64,000 nt of DNA from Actinoallomurus soli (GTDB lineage: Bacteria > Actinomycetota > Actinomycetes > Streptosporangiales > Streptosporangiaceae), in assembly GCF_024055715.1 (NCBI RefSeq), contig NZ_JAMXMV010000001.1, forward strand, positions 930,001 through 994,000, read 5' to 3'. The position numbers and the translations under genes were made by a program. Of the stretch, positions 1-10,433 are shown piece by piece. Each line of letters begins with the position of its first letter. Positions within the stretch are counted from its first letter, which is position 1. The notes under the pieces are model-generated. The model was not told the origin of the DNA. It was given only the letters and a program-made list of their open reading frames with translations, and searched no databases.

Positions 1-433
1 CCCGGTCCGCACCCACAACGCCCACTTCAACCTCGACGTGCTGGGCGCGACGGGCCGCTGGTTCCTGCGGGACTTCTACGGCGTCGAGGACATCGGACGC
101 GATCCGGGCATGCGCACCGACCGGTTGATCGTCGAGTGGGACCTGCTCCGGCCGGCCGGGCCGTCCGCTCCGCCGCCCGCGTACGCCGGGTGGGGGGAGA
201 CGCGCCGCGAGGACGACGACGTGCTCCTCGGCGCGCCGCGGGACTGGGACGCCCTGGTCGCCCGGGACCGCGAGACGTCGCTCCGGGTCCGCGACGACCT
301 CGCGGCCGCGATGCGGCGGCTGATCGACGAGGGGTACGTCGCGACCTCCTGCGAGACGTGCACGGAGGACACGGCCGTCTACCGGTTCCAGGCCGCGGAC
401 CGGGCGCCGCCGGACGGCCCGGAGGAGGGGTGA
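1..433 (+). CDS. COG3375-type acyltransferase, C-terminal part (5' end outside window)
   Basis: The reading frame is open from base 2 and ends at TGA 431-433, so only the last 143 residues are present. The first visible residues include HNAHFNLDVLGATGRWF and then RDFYG, followed by TDRLIVEWDL. These resemble the conserved C-terminal part of COG3375, a GNAT-like family of predicted acyltransferases. Members are often encoded beside o-succinylbenzoate synthase/N-acylamino-acid racemase genes, and that neighbour lies 6 bp downstream here. The context suggests that the pair acts on N-acyl amino acids, but the reaction of this family is not established. An internal GTG at 38 could be taken as a start, but the family match extends upstream of it, so the gene is treated as truncated by the window edge. 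Confidence 0.75.
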   Translation, partial: PVRTHNAHFNLDVLGATGRWFLRDFYGVEDIGRDPGMRTDRLIVEWDLLRPAGPSAPPPAYAGWGETRREDDDVLLGAPRDWDALVARDRETSLRVRDDLAAAMRRLIDEGYVATSCETCTEDTAVYRFQAADRAPPDGPEEG

Positions 434-439
434 GAGACC

Positions 440-1546
440 GTGCCGCGAGTGTCGAAGATCGAGGCGTTCCGGGTGAGCCTGCCGCTCGTGCGGGCGTTCG
501 AGACCAGCTCGCACCGCAAGGCGTACCTGGAGCACATCCTCATCCGGGTCCAGGACGGCGACGGAGCGGTCGGGTGGGGGGAGATCGCCTCGCCGAGCGA
601 CCCGTACTACTGCCCGGAGACCGTGGAGGACTGCCTGCTCATGGTCGACCGGTACCTCGCGTCCGCCCTCCTCGCCGCGGAATGGGAGCACCCCGCCGAC
701 GTCGGGGCGGCCTGGGCACGGATCCGCGGCCACGAGTTCGCCAAGGCCGGCGTGGAGATGGCCTGCTGGGACCTGTGGTGCCGGGCGACCGGACGGTCGC
801 TGGCGGGGGCGCTCGGCGGCACCCGGCCGGTGATCGAGGCGGGCGTCAGCCTCGGCATCGAGCGGACGGTCGACGACCTGCTGGCCCAGGTCGACCGGTA
901 CGCCGCCGAGGGCTACCGCAGGATCAAGCTGAAGATCGCGCCGGGGTGGGACGTCGAGCCCGTCCGCGCGGTCCGGACGGCACGGCCCGGCCTGCCGCTG
1001 CACGTCGACGCCAACGGCGCGTACACCGAGGACCAGGACGCGGTGTTCACCGAACTCGACGACTTCGGCCTGACCATGATCGAACAGCCCTACGCCCCCG
1101 GCGCGCTGGCCGCGCACGCCCGGCTGCAGGCCCGGATCGTCACCCCGCTGTGCCTGGACGAGTCGGTGGAGGACCTGGACCGGCTCGACACGGCCGTCAC
1201 CCTGGAGGCCGGCCGGATCCTCAACATCAAGGTCTCGCGCATGGGCGGCCTCACCCCGGCACGGGCGGCGCACGACCGCGCCGTCGCTGCGGGCTGGCAG
1301 GTCTGGTGCGGAGGCATGCACGAGTTCGGCGTCGGGCGCGCCGCCAACGTCGCGATCGCGTCGCTGCCCGGGTTCACCCTGCCGAGCGACGTGTCCGGCT
1401 CGGACAAGTACTACGAGCGGGACATCGTCGAGCCGCCGATCCGGGCGGCCGACGGGCTCGTCCCGGTGCCGTCGGGACCCGGTCTGGGCCACGAGGTCGA
1501 CGAGGATCTCGTGCGCCGTCTCGCGACCGCCGTAATGGCCTGGTGA
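440..1546 (+). CDS. Enolase-superfamily o-succinylbenzoate synthase / N-acylamino-acid racemase
   Basis: This 368-residue muconate-lactonizing-type enolase-superfamily protein has all the expected catalytic residues. The K-x-K acid/base pair is K163/K165 in RIKLKI. The metal ligands are D190 (HVDAN), E215 (MIEQPY) and D240 (LCLDES). The opposing lysine is K264 (NIKVSRMGG). The N-terminal capping domain (about 1-125) includes GWGEIASPSDPYY, typical of the MenC/NSAR group. Members either dehydrate SHCHC to o-succinylbenzoate in menaquinone synthesis or racemize N-succinyl/N-acyl amino acids, and sequence alone does not separate these activities. The acyltransferase neighbour and absence of men genes favour an N-acylamino-acid role (inference). 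The GTG start lies 6 bp after the upstream stop, suggesting one transcript. Confidence 0.88.
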   Translation: MPRVSKIEAFRVSLPLVRAFETSSHRKAYLEHILIRVQDGDGAVGWGEIASPSDPYYCPETVEDCLLMVDRYLASALLAAEWEHPADVGAAWARIRGHEFAKAGVEMACWDLWCRATGRSLAGALGGTRPVIEAGVSLGIERTVDDLLAQVDRYAAEGYRRIKLKIAPGWDVEPVRAVRTARPGLPLHVDANGAYTEDQDAVFTELDDFGLTMIEQPYAPGALAAHARLQARIVTPLCLDESVEDLDRLDTAVTLEAGRILNIKVSRMGGLTPARAAHDRAVAAGWQVWCGGMHEFGVGRAANVAIASLPGFTLPSDVSGSDKYYERDIVEPPIRAADGLVPVPSGPGLGHEVDEDLVRRLATAVMAW

Positions 1547-1609
1547 AGCCTTGTTAAATTCCGTCCACACGGGGGATCGACCCGTCGGATCACGCACGGG
1601 AGGTTTCTG

Positions 1610-2479
1610 GTGGACTTCGACGACGATGCCGGGCTGGACGCGTCCCAGGTGGAGGACGCCCGCGGCATGCCCTTCGGCGGGATGGCCATCGGCGGCGGCG
1701 CGATCGGGCTGATCGCCCTGGTCGCCGCGGTGCTGTTCGGCGTCAACCCGGGCCACATCCTCGGCGGGGGAGGCGGCGGTGGCGGCGGCGCCCCGACCGC
1801 GGGCAGCCTGTCGTCCAAATGCCGTACGGGCGCCGACGCCGACCAGGCCGACGACTGCCGCATCGTCGGCGTCGTCAACAGCGTCCAGGCGTACTGGAAG
1901 AAGGAGTTCACCGACCAGGGCAGGACCTACACGGTGGCGCGCACCCGGCTGTTCAGCGGGCAGACGTCGACGGCGTGCGGCACCGCCAGCTCGGAGGTCG
2001 GCCCCTTCTACTGCCCCGGTGACAAGCGGGTCTACCTGGACCTGGGCTTCTTCCAGGAGCTGCACGACAGGTTCGGCGCCAAGGGTGGGCCCTTCGCGCA
2101 GGCGTACGTCGTCGCGCACGAGTACGGCCACCACGTCCAGGACCTGCTCGGCACCATGAACCGGGTCGGGAACGACCGGCAGGGCGCGACCAGCGGCTCG
2201 GTCCGCCTGGAGCTGCAGGCCGACTGCTACGCCGGCGTGTGGGCCAAGCACGCGGTGCAGACCGGCTTCTTCAGCAAGCCGTTCACCCAGAGCGACATCG
2301 CCGAGGCCCTCGACGCCGCCGGCGCGGTCGGCGACGACCGCATCCAGCAGCGGGCGCAGGGACGCGTCGACCCGGAGAGCTTCACCCACGGCACGTCCGC
2401 CCAGCGCGAGCACTGGTTCTCCACCGGATACGACACCGGTGCCCCGTCGCGCTGCGACACCTTCTCCGGGGGAATCTGA
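1610..2479 (+). CDS. YpfJ/KPN_02809-family neutral zinc metallopeptidase
   Basis: A 289-residue membrane-anchored protein of the putative neutral zinc metallopeptidase family (PF04228). A short acidic N-terminus is followed by one membrane segment (about 24-46) and a polyglycine linker (52-60). The soluble domain contains the HExxH motif at H170-H174 (HEYGH), with a likely third ligand in the ELQADCYAG segment near 201-207. Several cysteines (71, 83, 123, 135 region) could form disulfides outside the membrane. The GTG start is preceded by GGGAGG. The biological substrate of this family is unknown. The gene appears to be its own unit; a short hairpin follows it. Confidence 0.88.
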   Translation: MDFDDDAGLDASQVEDARGMPFGGMAIGGGAIGLIALVAAVLFGVNPGHILGGGGGGGGGAPTAGSLSSKCRTGADADQADDCRIVGVVNSVQAYWKKEFTDQGRTYTVARTRLFSGQTSTACGTASSEVGPFYCPGDKRVYLDLGFFQELHDRFGAKGGPFAQAYVVAHEYGHHVQDLLGTMNRVGNDRQGATSGSVRLELQADCYAGVWAKHAVQTGFFSKPFTQSDIAEALDAAGAVGDDRIQQRAQGRVDPESFTHGTSAQREHWFSTGYDTGAPSRCDTFSGGI

Positions 2480-2513
2480 CCCGGGTCCATGCGAACCCGG
2501 CGGCCGGGCCCTG

Positions 2514-2535
2514 AGGTCCCAGGCCGTCGGGACCT
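2514..2535 (+). terminator. Hairpin between metallopeptidase and cydA
   Basis: A perfect 7-bp inverted repeat, AGGTCCC (2514-2520) and GGGACCT (2529-2535), is separated by 8 nt and lies 35 bp after the metallopeptidase stop. It is a plausible terminator separating the gene from cydA, although no T-tract follows. No Rex-like operator (TTGTGAA-type) was seen between here and cydA. Confidence 0.4.
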
Positions 2536-2620
2536 TCGTCTCTGCCCCGCCCCTCCCCTCGGGTGATGCGCTGGGGGCCGCAGAAGAGCGGCTTACCGGA
2601 TGCGTTCTGAGAGGGAGACC

Positions 2621-3994
2621 GTGACAGCACTCGACGTGGCCCGATGGCAGTTCGGGATCACGACCGTCTACCACTTCATCTTCGTGCCACTGACCATCGG
2701 GCTGTCCGTCCTCGTGGCCGGCATGCAGACCGCCTGGCACGTGCGGAAGAACCCCGTGTACCTGCGCATGACGAAGTTCTTCGGGAAGCTCTTCCTGATC
2801 AACTTCGCCATCGGCGTCGTCACCGGGATCGTGCAGGAGTTCCAGTTCGGCATGAACTGGTCGGACTACTCCCGGTTCGTCGGCGACGTGTTCGGCGCGC
2901 CGCTGGCCATGGAGGGCCTGCTCGCCTTCTTCCTCGAGTCGACCTTCCTCGGCCTGTGGATCTTCGGCTGGGACAAGCTCTCACCGCGCGTCCACCTGGC
3001 GACCATCTGGCTCGCCGCCCTCGGCACGAACCTGTCGGCCTACTTCATCCTGGCGGCCAACTCCTGGATGCAGCACCCGGTCGGCTACCGGCTCAACCCG
3101 ATCACCCACCGCGCCGAGCTGACCAGCATCGCCAAGGTCCTCACCAACTCCACGACGCTCGTGACCTTCCCGCACGTGCTCTTCGGGGCGTTCCTCACCG
3201 GAGGCGTGTTCGTGGTCGGCGTCAGCGCCTGGCATCTGGCGCGGAAGCGCGACACCGTCCTGTTCGGCAAGGCGATGCGGTACGGCCTGGTCGTCTCCCT
3301 CATCGCGGCGGTCGGCGTCAGCGTCTCCGGTGACCTGCAGGCACGGATCATGACGAAGCAGCAGCCGATGAAGATGGCCGCCGCCGAGGCGCTCTACACC
3401 ACCTCCGCCCCCGCGTCCTTCTCGCTGTTCACGATCGGCTCGCTGGACGGTGGCCAGGAGCTGTGGAGCGTCCGCGCCCCGCATGTCCTGTCCTTCATGG
3501 CCACCGGCGACCCGAACGGGAAGGTCGAGGGCATCGACGACCTGCACAAGGCGTACGAGGCCAGGTACGGCCCCGGCTCGTACAAGCCGGTCGTCCCGGT
3601 CACCTACTGGAGCTTCCGCCTGATGATCGGGTTCGGGTTCCTCGCCGGGCTGCTCGCGCTGGCCGGGCTGTGGTTCCAGCGCCGCGGCAGCCGCTGGTTC
3701 CACCGCGCGGCGCTCGCGTCCATGGCCCTGCCGTTCCTGGCGAACACGATGGGCTGGATCTTCACCGAGATCGGCCGCCAGCCGTGGACCGTCTTCGGCG
3801 TGCTGCGGACGAAGGACGGCGTCTCACCGGGCGTCGGCCTCGGCAGCGTCGTCACCTCGCTGACCGTCTTCACCCTCCTGTACGCGGCGCTGGCCGTCAT
3901 CGCCGGCGTGCTCATGGTCCGGTACGTGCGGTCGGGACCGCCCTCGGAAGAGGAGACGACGACCGAGGAACCGCTGCCCGCCTTCTCCTACTGA
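2621..3994 (+). CDS. cydA: Cytochrome bd ubiquinol/menaquinol oxidase subunit I
   Basis: CydA is the quinol-oxidizing, haem-binding subunit of cytochrome bd oxidase, an integral membrane protein used at low oxygen. From GTG 2621 it is 457 residues. The haem ligands align with the E. coli positions: H18 in VYHFIFVPL, H185 in TFPHVLFG and M335 in FRLMIGFG. The family signature GRQPW is at 385-389. The distance between M335 and GRQPW and the overall length indicate a short Q-loop type. An in-frame ATG at 2600 would add seven residues, but GTG 2621 has GAGGGAGACC directly before it and gives the canonical N-terminus, so it is preferred. cydB follows 13 bp downstream. Confidence 0.96.
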   Translation: MTALDVARWQFGITTVYHFIFVPLTIGLSVLVAGMQTAWHVRKNPVYLRMTKFFGKLFLINFAIGVVTGIVQEFQFGMNWSDYSRFVGDVFGAPLAMEGLLAFFLESTFLGLWIFGWDKLSPRVHLATIWLAALGTNLSAYFILAANSWMQHPVGYRLNPITHRAELTSIAKVLTNSTTLVTFPHVLFGAFLTGGVFVVGVSAWHLARKRDTVLFGKAMRYGLVVSLIAAVGVSVSGDLQARIMTKQQPMKMAAAEALYTTSAPASFSLFTIGSLDGGQELWSVRAPHVLSFMATGDPNGKVEGIDDLHKAYEARYGPGSYKPVVPVTYWSFRLMIGFGFLAGLLALAGLWFQRRGSRWFHRAALASMALPFLANTMGWIFTEIGRQPWTVFGVLRTKDGVSPGVGLGSVVTSLTVFTLLYAALAVIAGVLMVRYVRSGPPSEEETTTEEPLPAFSY

Positions 3995-4007
3995 CCGAGG
4001 ACTCGCC

Positions 4008-5114
4008 ATGCAACTGACGACCGTCTGGTTCGTCCTGATCGCCGTGCTGTGGACCGGGTACTTCGTGCTCGAGGGGTTCGACTTCGGCGTCGGGATCCTT
4101 CTGCCGGCGCTGGCCCCGCGCCGGGACGCCCACAGCGACATCGACCGCAGGGTCATGATCAACTCCATCGGTCCCACCTGGGACGGCAACGAGGTCTGGC
4201 TGCTCGTCGCCGGAGGGGCCACCTTCGCCGCCTTCCCGGAGTGGTACGCCTCCCTCTTCAGCGGCTTCTACCTTCCTCTCCTGATCATCCTCGTCGCCCT
4301 GATCGTCCGGGGGCTGGCGTTCGAGTACCGCGGCAAGATCGACAGCGCGCGGTGGCGGCGGAACTGGGACCGCGCGATCTTCTGGGGTTCGGCGGTGCCC
4401 GCCCTGCTGTGGGGCGTCGCCTTCGCCGACATCGTGCGCGGCGTGCCGCTGGACGCCGGGCACCACTACACCGGGACCCTTTTCACCCTTCTCAACCCGT
4501 ACGGCCTGCTCGCCGGGCTCACGACGTTCGGCCTGTTCACCCTGCACGGAGCGGTGTTCCTCGCGCTCAAGACGCGGGGCGAGGTGCGCGACCGGGCCCG
4601 CCTGCTGCTCATGCGGATCTGGCCGCCGGTCGTCGCGGTCGCCGCCGCCTTCCTTCTCTTCACCCAGGTCGCCCACGGCAAGGCGGCCACCTGGGTCACG
4701 GCGTCGGCCGCCGCCGTCGCCCTGCTCGCCGCGGTGACCGCGGCGCTGCGCGGCCGGGACGGCTGGGCGTTCGCCGGCACCGCCCTGACCGTCGTCCTGT
4801 CGGTCGCGACCCTCTTCGGGGATCTGTGGCCGCACGTCCTGCCCTCCACGACGAACGACGCGTACGGCCTGACCGTGCACAACGCGGCCTCGACGCACTA
4901 CACGCTGACCGTCATGACCTGGGTGGCCGTGGTCTTCACGCCGGTCGTCCTCGCGTACCAGGCGTGGACGTACTGGGTGTTCCGCGCGAGGCTCACCCGG
5001 GACGTCATCCCCGTCGCCACGCCCGCAGCACCCCCGGTGGCGACGGGAAGGGCGGAGCCGGAGAAGAGCACCGGGCCGGGCCGGGTCGCGGGACCTGAGG
5101 GGACGACGGCGTGA
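4008..5114 (+). CDS. cydB: Cytochrome bd oxidase subunit II
   Basis: CydB is the second core subunit of the bd oxidase. This 368-residue multi-pass membrane protein carries the family signatures LEGFDFGVG (about 21-29) and GPTWDGNEVWL (about 55-65). A hydrophilic Pro/Ala/Gly-rich cytoplasmic tail of about 35 residues extends past the last membrane segment, longer than in many homologues. The ATG start is 13 bp after cydA and the stop overlaps the GTG start of cydD by 4 bp (GTGA), so translational coupling in a cydABDC operon is likely. Confidence 0.96.
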   Translation: MQLTTVWFVLIAVLWTGYFVLEGFDFGVGILLPALAPRRDAHSDIDRRVMINSIGPTWDGNEVWLLVAGGATFAAFPEWYASLFSGFYLPLLIILVALIVRGLAFEYRGKIDSARWRRNWDRAIFWGSAVPALLWGVAFADIVRGVPLDAGHHYTGTLFTLLNPYGLLAGLTTFGLFTLHGAVFLALKTRGEVRDRARLLLMRIWPPVVAVAAAFLLFTQVAHGKAATWVTASAAAVALLAAVTAALRGRDGWAFAGTALTVVLSVATLFGDLWPHVLPSTTNDAYGLTVHNAASTHYTLTVMTWVAVVFTPVVLAYQAWTYWVFRARLTRDVIPVATPAAPPVATGRAEPEKSTGPGRVAGPEGTTA

Positions 5115-6844
5115 GACCGTTCGACCCGCGGCTGCCCCGGTACGCGACGGCGGCCCGAGCCCACCTCGCGCTCGCCGTCGTCCTGGGCCTCGTCACGACC
5201 GGCCTGGTCCTGGCCCAGGCCGGTCTGCTCGCGAACGTGCTCGCGGGCCACGGCGCCGTGGCGGCGCCCCTGGCCGCGCTGCTCGCCGTCGTCGCGGGCC
5301 GGGCGCTCGCCGCGTACGGGGGTGAGGCGAGCGCCCTGCGGGCCGCCGCGCTGGTGCGTTCGCAGCTCCGGCGACGGCTCATCGCCCGCGCGGTGGAACG
5401 GCCGGGCCGGGCGGCCGGAGAGGTCGCCACCCTGGCGACCCGCGGCCTGGACGCCCTCGACGCCTACTTCGCGCGCTACCTGCCGCAGCTCGTCCTCGCC
5501 TGCCTGACCCCGCTCGCCGTCCTTGCCGTGGCCGCCGGCGTCGATCCGCTGTCGGCACTGGTCATCGCGGTGACGCTGCCCCTCATCCCGATCTTCATGA
5601 TCCTCGTCGGCCTGCAGACCCGTGCCCGGACCGAGCGCCAGTGGCTCCTGCTCGAACGCCTCGGCGGCCACTTCCTCGACGTGGTCGAGGGCCTGCCGAC
5701 GCTCAAGGTGTTCGACCGCGCCAAGGCCCAGGTGCGCATCATCCGGGACATCACGGCGGCGCACCGGCGGGCCACGATGCGGACCCTGCGCGTGGCCTTC
5801 CTGTCCGCACTCGTGCTCGAACTCCTGTCGACCCTCGCCGTGGCACTCGTCGCGGTCGAGGTCGGACTGCGCCTCCTCGGCGGCGGGCTGCCGTACGAGA
5901 AGGCGCTGTTCGTCCTGCTGCTGGCCCCGGAGGCGTACCTCCCGCTGCGGAACGTCGGCGCGCAGTACCACGCGGGAATGGAGGGCGTCACCGCGGCGGG
6001 GCGCGCCCTCGACCTCATCGAGACCCCAGAGCCCTCGAGAGGACCGGCCGGGACCCCCGCGTCCGGCGGGGCGGCGTCCGGCGGGGCGGTGTCCGGCGGG
6101 GTCGCGTCCGGCGGGGCGGCGTCCGGCGAGGCCGTGACCGGCGGGGCCGTGACCGGCGGGGCCGTGACCGGCGAACCCGCGTCCGGCGGGGCCGCGATCC
6201 GGCTCGACGGCGTGACCGTGCGTCACCCGGACCGGGACGCGCCCGCCCTCGACGACGTCTCTCTGACCGTCGAGCCGGGGGAACGCCTCATCGTCACCGG
6301 CCCGAGCGGCGCCGGCAAGAGCACGCTGCTGGCGGTCCTGCTGGGCTTCGTCCGGCCGGAGACGGGAAGCACGTCCTTCCAGGGAATCCCCGAGGACGAG
6401 TGGCTGCGCCGGATCGCCTGGGTCCCGCAGCATCCGCACCTGTTCGCCGGGACCATCGCCGACAACATCCGGCTCGGAGACGTGGACGCCCCGCTCGACG
6501 CCGTCCGTGCCGCCGCGCGTCTCGCGGGCGCGGCGGAGTTCGTGGACGCGCTGCCCGACGGCTACGGCACCGACGTCGGCGAACGCGGCCTGCGCCTGTC
6601 CTCGGGCCAGCGGCAGCGGATCGCGCTGGCGCGGGCGTTCCTGCGCGACGCGCCGATTCTGCTGCTGGACGAGCCGACCGCGCACCTGGACGGCGACAGC
6701 GCCGGAGTCGTCCGCGACGCGGTCGAACGCCTCATGGCCGGCCGCACCGTCGTGCTCGTCACCCACGACCCCGCCTGGTCGGCCGCCGCCGACCGCGTCG
6801 TCGGCCTCACCGCCGGCCGCCTGCGAGAGATGGAGCCCGCATGA
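5111..6844 (+). CDS. cydD: Thiol reductant ABC exporter, CydD subunit
   Basis: One half of the CydDC heterodimeric ABC exporter, known in E. coli to export cysteine/glutathione to the periplasm and to be needed for cytochrome bd assembly. The 577-residue protein has a transmembrane domain (about 15-305) and an ATPase domain (about 365-575). Walker A GPSGAGKS is near residue 397, signature LSSGQRQR near 497 and Walker B ILLLDEPT near 517. The signature has Ser where LSGGQ normally has Gly. Between the domains, residues 318-362 form nine tandem pentapeptides of the SGGAA/TGGAV type, encoded by nine 15-bp DNA units. It overlaps cydB and cydC by 4 bp on each side. Confidence 0.93.
   Translation: MRPFDPRLPRYATAARAHLALAVVLGLVTTGLVLAQAGLLANVLAGHGAVAAPLAALLAVVAGRALAAYGGEASALRAAALVRSQLRRRLIARAVERPGRAAGEVATLATRGLDALDAYFARYLPQLVLACLTPLAVLAVAAGVDPLSALVIAVTLPLIPIFMILVGLQTRARTERQWLLLERLGGHFLDVVEGLPTLKVFDRAKAQVRIIRDITAAHRRATMRTLRVAFLSALVLELLSTLAVALVAVEVGLRLLGGGLPYEKALFVLLLAPEAYLPLRNVGAQYHAGMEGVTAAGRALDLIETPEPSRGPAGTPASGGAASGGAVSGGVASGGAASGEAVTGGAVTGGAVTGEPASGGAAIRLDGVTVRHPDRDAPALDDVSLTVEPGERLIVTGPSGAGKSTLLAVLLGFVRPETGSTSFQGIPEDEWLRRIAWVPQHPHLFAGTIADNIRLGDVDAPLDAVRAAARLAGAAEFVDALPDGYGTDVGERGLRLSSGQRQRIALARAFLRDAPILLLDEPTAHLDGDSAGVVRDAVERLMAGRTVVLVTHDPAWSAAADRVVGLTAGRLREMEPA
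6061..6195. repeat. In-frame minisatellite, nine 15-bp units, in cydD linker
   Basis: Nine contiguous 15-bp units follow the pattern GTCCGGCGGGGCGGC, with few substitutions and no frame break, and encode (S/T)G(G/E)xx pentapeptides. The array lies exactly between the membrane and ATPase domains, so copy number would change linker length without disturbing either domain. Confidence 0.95.
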
Positions 6845-8535
6845 CCGTCGAATCCACGCTCCGCCCGGCCGCCCGCCGCGATCCCCTCCTGCGGCTCCTG
6901 GCGCTGGCCCGGCCGCTGCGGGGACGGCTGGTCCTGGCCGTGCTCGCGGGCGCGACCACGACCGCCGCCGGAATCGCGCTGCTCGCCGTCTCCGGATACC
7001 TCATCGCCCGCGCGGCCCAGCACCCGAACGTCACGGCGCTCGCCGTCGCGGTCGTCGCGGTCCGGGCCCTCGGCATCGGCCGGGGGGTCCTTCGCTACGC
7101 CGAACGGCTCCTCGCGCACGACGCGGCCTTCCGCGTGCTGGCGGACGTCCGGGTACGCGTGTACCGCAAGCTCGAGAGCCTCGTCCCGCTGCGCGACCTG
7201 CGATCGGGGGACCTGCTCACCCGTCTCGTCTCCGACGTCGACGCGACCCAGGACCTCTTCGTCCGCGGCATCGTCCCGCCCGCGGCGGCCGCCCTCGCCG
7301 GCGGCGGAGCCGTCGCCGTGTGCGCCGCGATCCTGCTGCCGGGCGGCGCGGCGCTGGCCGTCGGCCTGCTTCTGGCCGGCGTCGCGGTCCCGCTGCTGTC
7401 GGCCGCGATCGCCCGCCGGGCCGGCCGGGAGACCGCCGAGTCCCGTGCCCGCCTGACGACCCAGGTCGTCGACCTCCTGGAGGGGGCCGCCGAACTGCGG
7501 GCGTACGGCGCGGTGGGCACCGCGCTCGCCGGCGTGCACCGGACCGACACCGGCCTGACCGCGCACGCCAGGCGCAGCGCGCTCGCGCGGGCCGTCGGGG
7601 CGGGCCTGGGCGCCCTGCTCGCCGGCCTCACCGTCTGGGCGGTGCTGCTGCTCGGCGTCCTGGCCGTCGAATCGCGGGTTCCGCTCGCGGTCCTGGTCCT
7701 GACGGCGCTCGCCGCGTTCGAGGCGGTCAACCCGCTGCCCGCCGCGGCCGCCCAGGTCAGCGAGGCGGGAGCCGCGGCCGCGCGGATCACCGATGTCCTC
7801 GACACGCCGGAGCCCATCGCCCGTCCCGCCCGCCCCGCGCCCCCGCCGGAGCCGCCGGTGACCGTACGGCTGCGCGGAGCCCGGGTCACGTACGGCGCGG
7901 TCCGCGCGCTCGACGGCGTCGACCTCGACATCACTCCGGGCCGGCGCGTCGCGGTCGTCGGGCCGAGCGGCGCGGGCAAGAGCACGCTCGCCGCCGTGCT
8001 GCTGCGCTTCGCCGACCTCGACTCCGGGACGGCGACGTTGAACGGTGTGGAACTGGCCGCGTACGACCCCGACGACGTACGGCGGGTGATCGGCGGTTGC
8101 CCGCAGGACCCGTACGTCTTCGACACGACGATCCGGGAGAACCTCCGGCTCGCCCGGCCCGCGGCCACGGACGACGATCTGCGCACCGCGGCCCGGGACG
8201 CCCGGCTGCTCGAGTGGATCGAGTCGCTCCCGCTCGGCTGGGACACGCCCGTCGGAGCGCACGGCGAGTCGATCTCCGGTGGCGAGCGGCAGCGGCTCGC
8301 GCTGGCCCGCGCCCTGCTCGCGGACCCGGCGGTCCTCATCCTCGACGAGCCGACCGTTCACCTGGACGAGCCGACCCGGCGCGCGCTCACCGCGGACCTG
8401 CTGTCCGCCACCCGCGGGCGGACCACGCTCCTCATCACGCACGACCGCACGGGCCTGGACGAGGTCGACGAGATCGTGTTCCTGGAGGCGGGCCGGGTCG
8501 TCGAGCGGACCCGGCCCGCCCGCGCACTCCGCTGA
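6841..8535 (+). CDS. cydC: Thiol reductant ABC exporter, CydC subunit
   Basis: The partner half of the CydDC exporter, 564 residues from ATG 6841. It has an exporter-type membrane domain (about 20-310) and an ATPase domain with Walker A GPSGAGKST near residue 374, signature ISGGERQRLAL near 478 and Walker B VLILDEPTVHLD near 498. The frame stays open far upstream through cydD, but the ATG at 6841 overlaps the cydD stop (ATGA) and gives the normal CydC length, so it is the start. It closes the cydABDC operon. A 132-bp gap then separates it from the sensor kinase. Confidence 0.94.
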   Translation: MTVESTLRPAARRDPLLRLLALARPLRGRLVLAVLAGATTTAAGIALLAVSGYLIARAAQHPNVTALAVAVVAVRALGIGRGVLRYAERLLAHDAAFRVLADVRVRVYRKLESLVPLRDLRSGDLLTRLVSDVDATQDLFVRGIVPPAAAALAGGGAVAVCAAILLPGGAALAVGLLLAGVAVPLLSAAIARRAGRETAESRARLTTQVVDLLEGAAELRAYGAVGTALAGVHRTDTGLTAHARRSALARAVGAGLGALLAGLTVWAVLLLGVLAVESRVPLAVLVLTALAAFEAVNPLPAAAAQVSEAGAAAARITDVLDTPEPIARPARPAPPPEPPVTVRLRGARVTYGAVRALDGVDLDITPGRRVAVVGPSGAGKSTLAAVLLRFADLDSGTATLNGVELAAYDPDDVRRVIGGCPQDPYVFDTTIRENLRLARPAATDDDLRTAARDARLLEWIESLPLGWDTPVGAHGESISGGERQRLALARALLADPAVLILDEPTVHLDEPTRRALTADLLSATRGRTTLLITHDRTGLDEVDEIVFLEAGRVVERTRPARALR

Positions 8536-8628
8536 TCCGGCACGGCCGACCGCCGTCACCACGTCCTCGGCGCTCGGGCGGTCCCCGTCGGCCGAGGTGG
8601 CGGGACGCCCCAGGGACGCCGATGATAG

Positions 8629-10371
<1,743 letters not shown>

Positions 10372-10433
10372 GGGAGCCTCGCTCGTCGGCTCGCCGCGGT
10401 GTAAGGATCGGCGGGCGGGGCAGCCAACCATTC

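Noticed and set aside
6061-6195. CRISPR-like array
   Set aside because: Units are contiguous 15-bp in-frame repeats without spacers; no cas genes in the window.
4898-6766. 622-codon minus-strand frame opposite cydB/cydD
   Set aside because: Shadow of cydD with repeat-driven RPAGR tracts; no domain.
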